DNA from: Leucobacter sp. CX169
GTDB taxonomy: Bacteria > Actinomycetota > Actinomycetes > Actinomycetales > Microbacteriaceae
NCBI RefSeq assembly: GCF_017161405.1
Contig: NZ_CP071051.1
Span: 2,604,001 to 2,668,000 of the forward strand
Direction of reading: 5' to 3'
Length of the DNA stretch: 64,000 nt
Part shown: positions 60,737 through 64,000 of the stretch, piece after piece
Layout of the letters: every line of letters begins with the position of its first letter
How positions within the stretch are numbered: position 1 is the first letter of the stretch
Made by a program: the position numbers and the translations under genes
The notes under the pieces: generated by a model
The model's database searches: none
Told to the model about the DNA's origin: nothing
What the model saw: the letters and a program-made list of their open reading frames with translations, nothing else

Positions 60737-62443
60737 CTAGCCTCCCGCGCGCTCCGCAAGCAACAGGTCGCGGACCGAGCGGCGCAGCACCTTGCCGACG
60801 AGCGAGCGCGGGAGCTCGTCGACGACACTGATGCGGCGCGGCACCTTGTATGCAGTCAGGCCATCGCGGCAGAACTCGCGAAGCGCCGCCGGGTCGAAGG
60901 TCGCACCGTCCCGCAGTTGCACCGCGGCGACGACTTCTTCGCCGCCGGCGGCGCGCGGCAGCCCGACGACCGCGGCGTCGCGGACGTCCGGGTGACGCAT
61001 GAGCATGTCTTCGACTTCCGAGGGCGACACGTTGAATCCGCCGGTGATGATGAGTTCCTTGATCCGGTCGACCACGGTTACAAACCCGTCGTCGGAGACT
61101 CGCACGATGTCGCCCGTGCGCAACCACCCGCCGGGCAGCAGCGTCGCGGCAGTCTCAGACGGGAGCCGCCAATAGCCCTGGAAGACCTGCGGTCCACGGA
61201 CGAGCAGCTCGCCCTCCTCGCCGGCCGGGCGGTCGATCTCGGGCTGATCCGGATCAACCACACGAATGTCGGTGCTCGGGAACGGGACCCCGACGGTGCC
61301 GGGGCGCCGCGACGGGCCCATCGGGTTGCCGAGCGCGATCGGCGCGCTCTCGGTCATCCCGTACCCCTCGACGAGCAGCCCGCCGGTCACACTCTCCCAG
61401 CGGTCGACCGTGGCGGTCGGCAGGCTCATCGCACCGGAGATTGCAAAACGTATGCCGCGCAAGGCATCTGCGGCACCCTCCCCCGCGCGACGCGCGAGCT
61501 GATCGTAGATCGGGGGCACCGCCGGAAGGAACGTCGGCGGGGAATGCTTCGCGGCAGCGAAGACCAGGCCCGTGTCGAACTTCGGGAACAGCACGAGACG
61601 CGCACCGATGCTCATCGCGAACGTCAGGCAAAGCGTCATGCCGTAGGCGTGGAACAGGGGCAGGATCCCGTAAAAGACCTCTTCGCCCTCGCGCAGACCG
61701 GGCACCCAGGCCCGACCCTGCATGGCGTTTGCGCGCAAGTTCCGGTGCGTCAGGATCGCGCCCTTGGGGGATCCGGTCGTGCCGCTCGTGTACTGGAGCA
61801 GGGCGACATCGCCGATCTTCGGGCGAGGGTGACGCTTCGACAGCGCCCGGCCGCCCGTCACCCGATCCCAATCAAGCACACCCTTGGCGGTCACGCGCTG
61901 GGTGAGGGCATCGCGGGCGGCGCGGGCCTTTGCGATGGGCAGGCGCAGCGCGAGCCGCTTGCCGAACGGGAGGGCGCGGGTGAGGTTCACCGCGATGACG
62001 TGGCGGGGGCGGATATCGCTCGGCATCTCCGCGACCGTGTCGGCCACCGCATCCCAGACGATGGCGACGGTCGCGCCGTGGTCCTCGAACTGGTGCCGCA
62101 GCTCGCGCGCGGTGTACAAGGGGTTGTGCTCGACCACAATGGCGCCGAGACGCAGCACCGCGTAGAAGGCGACGACATGCTGCGGCGCGTTCGGCAGCAC
62201 GAGCGCGACCCGGTCCCCCGCGCGCACCCCGAGTCGCTTGAGGCCACCAGCCGCCCGCGCGATCTGCTCGCCAAGCTCGCGATAGCTCGTCTCATTCCGG
62301 AAGAACTCGAGGGCCACCTTCGGGCCGAAGCGAGCGACCGCGTCGTCGATCATGTCGACGAGCGTCTCGGTGGGCTCAGCAATGTCGTGCGGCACACCCT
62401 CCGCGTAGTGCGCCAGCCATGGTCGTGCTTCGTACGGATTCAC
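60737..62443 (-). CDS. AMP-forming acyl-CoA synthetase (long-chain fatty acid-CoA ligase-like)
   Basis: The 568-residue enzyme activates a fatty or other carboxylic acid to an acyl-adenylate and then an acyl-CoA. Motifs include the P-loop YTSGTTGSPKGA, EGYGMTES, GWLRTGDI, and the late catalytic Lys in SLVGKVLRRS. GTG 62443 has GGAAGGG upstream; GTG 62458 is possible. It lies between nusG and rplK, an unusual place, and hairpins on both sides suggest its own transcription unit. Substrate range cannot be read from sequence. Confidence 0.92.
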   Translation of the reverse strand: MNPYEARPWLAHYAEGVPHDIAEPTETLVDMIDDAVARFGPKVALEFFRNETSYRELGEQIARAAGGLKRLGVRAGDRVALVLPNAPQHVVAFYAVLRLGAIVVEHNPLYTARELRHQFEDHGATVAIVWDAVADTVAEMPSDIRPRHVIAVNLTRALPFGKRLALRLPIAKARAARDALTQRVTAKGVLDWDRVTGGRALSKRHPRPKIGDVALLQYTSGTTGSPKGAILTHRNLRANAMQGRAWVPGLREGEEVFYGILPLFHAYGMTLCLTFAMSIGARLVLFPKFDTGLVFAAAKHSPPTFLPAVPPIYDQLARRAGEGAADALRGIRFAISGAMSLPTATVDRWESVTGGLLVEGYGMTESAPIALGNPMGPSRRPGTVGVPFPSTDIRVVDPDQPEIDRPAGEEGELLVRGPQVFQGYWRLPSETAATLLPGGWLRTGDIVRVSDDGFVTVVDRIKELIITGGFNVSPSEVEDMLMRHPDVRDAAVVGLPRAAGGEEVVAAVQLRDGATFDPAALREFCRDGLTAYKVPRRISVVDELPRSLVGKVLRRSVRDLLLAERAGG

Positions 62444-62497
62444 GGTGATCCCTTCCACCTACGGCAGTCTACGCGCGGGGGAAGAAGTCCCCGGAAT

Positions 62498-62548
62498 ACA
62501 CCAATGGCCCGCCCGGAGAACCGGGCGGGCCATTGAAACGTTGGTGTG
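62498..62548. terminator. Terminator downstream of nusG
   Basis: AATGGCCCGCCCGG (62503-62516) and CCGGGCGGGCCATT (62521-62534) form a 14-bp perfect stem with a 4-base loop. A second, outer repeat ACACCAA/TTGGTGT (62498-62504, 62542-62548) is present. It separates nusG from the acyl-CoA synthetase gene. Confidence 0.8.
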
Positions 62549-62551
62549 TCG

Positions 62552-63400
62552 CTAGACCATCTTCGAGACCTGGTCGAAGCTGAGCTCGACCGGGGTCTCA
62601 CGCTCGAAGAGCGAGACGAGGACGGTGAGCTTGCCAGCCGCCGGGTTGATCTCGCTGATCGTGCCGGGCAGGCCCTCGAAGGAGCCGGACTTGATGGTGA
62701 TGGTCTCGCCGACCTCGAAGTCGATCTCGGCGGGGCCCTGCGCCTTGGCATCGCCAGCAACGCCGGCCTTGCCACCCGCGGCGTTCGGCTCGAGCTCAAC
62801 GGTGCTCTTCAGCATCTCGAAGGCCTCACTAAAGCGCAGCGGCACGGGGTTGTGGGCGTTGCCCACGAAGCCAGTGACACCGGGGGTGTGGCGGACGACT
62901 GACCAGGAGTTCTCGTTCAGCTCCATGCGGACGAGCACGTAGCCGGGGATCCGGACTCGCGTGACCATCTTGCGCTGGCCGTTCTTGACCTCCATGACCT
63001 CTTCCATGGGGACCTGGATCTCGTAGATATCCTCGATCGCCCCCATCGTCTCGCGACGGTTCCAGAGGTTCGACTTCACCTTGCGCTCGTAGCCGGCGTA
63101 GCTGTGCACGACGTACCACTTGCCGGGAGCCATGCGCAGTTCGCGCTTGAACTTCGCGTAGGGATCCTCGACGGGCTCTTCGCCCGCCAGCGCCTCGTCG
63201 ACCGCGATCTCAGCGTCGACCGCATCGGTGACTACGCTCTCAGCGCTTGCTTCAGCCTCGGCGCCTACCGAATCAGCGCCAGTCTCAACCGAATCAGTCT
63301 CGGCCGAATCGGCGTCGACGGCATCCGCATCGGTGGACTGTACGAGCGCGTCAAGCGCCGCGTCAAGGTCGGCCTCGGAGGAATTCATATCTTCGGTCAT
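62552..63400 (-). CDS. nusG: Transcription termination/antitermination protein NusG
   Basis: The 282-residue protein has an acidic Ala/Asp/Glu/Val-rich N-terminal extension of about 90 residues ([21 protein letters not shown]). The NGN domain starts at [20 protein letters not shown] linker rich in Ala/Gly follows, then a C-terminal KOW domain ([37 protein letters not shown]). NusG binds RNA polymerase and Rho or ribosomal S10. Long acidic N-termini are known in actinobacterial NusG. It is followed by a strong hairpin. Confidence 0.97.
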   Translation of the reverse strand: MTEDMNSSEADLDAALDALVQSTDADAVDADSAETDSVETGADSVGAEAEASAESVVTDAVDAEIAVDEALAGEEPVEDPYAKFKRELRMAPGKWYVVHSYAGYERKVKSNLWNRRETMGAIEDIYEIQVPMEEVMEVKNGQRKMVTRVRIPGYVLVRMELNENSWSVVRHTPGVTGFVGNAHNPVPLRFSEAFEMLKSTVELEPNAAGGKAGVAGDAKAQGPAEIDFEVGETITIKSGSFEGLPGTISEINPAAGKLTVLVSLFERETPVELSFDQVSKMV

Positions 63401-63470
63401 GTGAATCTCTTTGCTCTCTGTACGAATCGATCGGGGTCGTGGCGATGGGCGGGGTCATCCGCCCGATCGG

Positions 63471-63752
63471 TTAGACCTGCGGCGCCCCGAAGACGAACAC
63501 GACGAGCCAGCCGAACAGCTGGTCGAGCGCCCACACCAGCGCCATCATGATGACCACGAAGGCCAGCACAACGAGCGTGTAGTTGATGAGCTCCTTGCGG
63601 GTCGGTGTCGTGACCTTCTTGAGCTCCGCAATTACCTGCTGGATGAACAGAACAACGCGACCGAACCACGTCTTCTTCGCGGCACGGTCGGTCTTGGCCT
63701 GCTCGACAAGCCCGTTGCCGGTCTCCTCGATTTCACTGCCACTCACGCGCAT
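63471..63752 (-). CDS. secE: Preprotein translocase subunit SecE
   Basis: The 93-residue SecE has a cytoplasmic, basic amphipathic helix (WFGRVVLFIQQVIAELKKVTTPTRKELINY) followed by one membrane span (TLVVLAFVVIMMALVWALDQLFGWLVVFVF). AAAGGA just before ATG 63752 sets the start; the frame extends to 63788. It lies directly upstream of nusG, as in most bacteria. Confidence 0.97.
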   Translation of the reverse strand: MRVSGSEIEETGNGLVEQAKTDRAAKKTWFGRVVLFIQQVIAELKKVTTPTRKELINYTLVVLAFVVIMMALVWALDQLFGWLVVFVFGAPQV

Positions 63753-63798
63753 TTGTCCTTTCAAGGCCCCGGTTGTACGTACCTGCACCGGGGAGTGG

Positions 63799-63871
63799 CA
63801 GGGCGGACAGGACTCGAACCTGCAACCTGCGGTTTTGGAGACCGCTGCTCTACCAATTGAGCCACCACCCT
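63799..63871 (-). tRNA. trnW: tRNA-Trp (anticodon CCA)
   Basis: This is a 73-base cloverleaf on the minus strand. The acceptor stem AGGGTGG pairs with CCGCCCT, discriminator G73 is at 63799, and the T-loop is GTTCGAGTC. Anticodon CCA lies at 63836-63838, the standard position 34-36. CCA is not encoded. It stands just upstream of secE. Confidence 0.97.
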
Positions 63872-64000
63872 ACAGAAGCTAACCCTGCCCTCGCCCTCTT
63901 CGCCGCTTCCCCAGAAATGGAGAAAATGACACAGAAAAGTCTGGGTAGAAATCAACTACCGGGACGAGTCTACGGGAAGATTCGCCGCATGTCTAACTGG

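Noticed and set aside
63421-63470. Possible attenuator between secE and nusG (GGGCGG/CCGCCC hairpin)
   Set aside because: It has only six clean base pairs plus a bulge and no T-run, so it is too weak to call.

Overview
The window is a high-GC Gram-positive (actinobacterial) chromosome segment. Indicators are the GC-rich coding, GTG and TTG starts, a LytR-CpsA-Psr protein, a fused RmlC-RmlD, an actinobacterial-type ESX (type VII) secretion locus and the tRNA-Trp/secE/nusG/rplK/rplA block. The gene mix fits family Microbacteriaceae (for example Leucobacter), but that is inference, not proven here.

1-8665: cell-envelope carbohydrate genes. These are a 5'-truncated family 2 glycosyltransferase, rmlB and a fused rmlC-rmlD (dTDP-L-rhamnose), a strong terminator, a broken phosphoglycerol-transferase/sulfatase-type gene on the minus strand, galE overlapping an LCP polymer-ligase gene, and a GT4-like glycosyltransferase. 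8564-15718: housekeeping and transport. These are an HNH nuclease next to purE, a DUF1801 protein, an APC-type permease, purK, and an MFS exporter with a downstream MarR regulator whose likely operators are two copies of a 16-bp palindrome on the exporter promoter. 15719-17995: a flotillin/NfeD pair.

18092-59243: about 41 kb of an ESX-like secretion and phosphosignalling locus. A three-ATPase EccC (18092-22075) is followed by small lipoproteins and membrane proteins. A plus-strand run (24953-30555) encodes a large unknown protein, helical ESX-type proteins, a lipase-like protein with an N-terminal helical region followed by a lipoprotein, a YbaB-like protein and a WXG100 protein. A minus-strand run (30727-39229) holds a Gly-rich WXG protein, two duplicated mycosins, an RDD-FHA protein, an EccD-like protein and a WXG100 pair. 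A plus-strand eccD-eccB-mycP operon follows (39449-43416). A tightly overlapped minus-strand series (43623-59243) encodes a DUF5684-FHA protein, a Ser/Thr kinase, a 2020-residue Ig-like surface protein, MoxR, DUF58, a transglutaminase-like protein that has lost Cys and His, a PP2C phosphatase, and a membrane protein with repeated Thr motifs. The kinase, phosphatase, two FHA proteins and Thr-repeat protein suggest that phosphothreonine/FHA contacts control the secretion machine (inference).

59362-64000: translation and transcription genes on the minus strand: rplA, rplK, an acyl-CoA synthetase sitting between rplK and nusG, nusG with an acidic N-terminal extension, secE and tRNA-Trp. No CRISPR array, rRNA, insertion sequence or prophage was seen.
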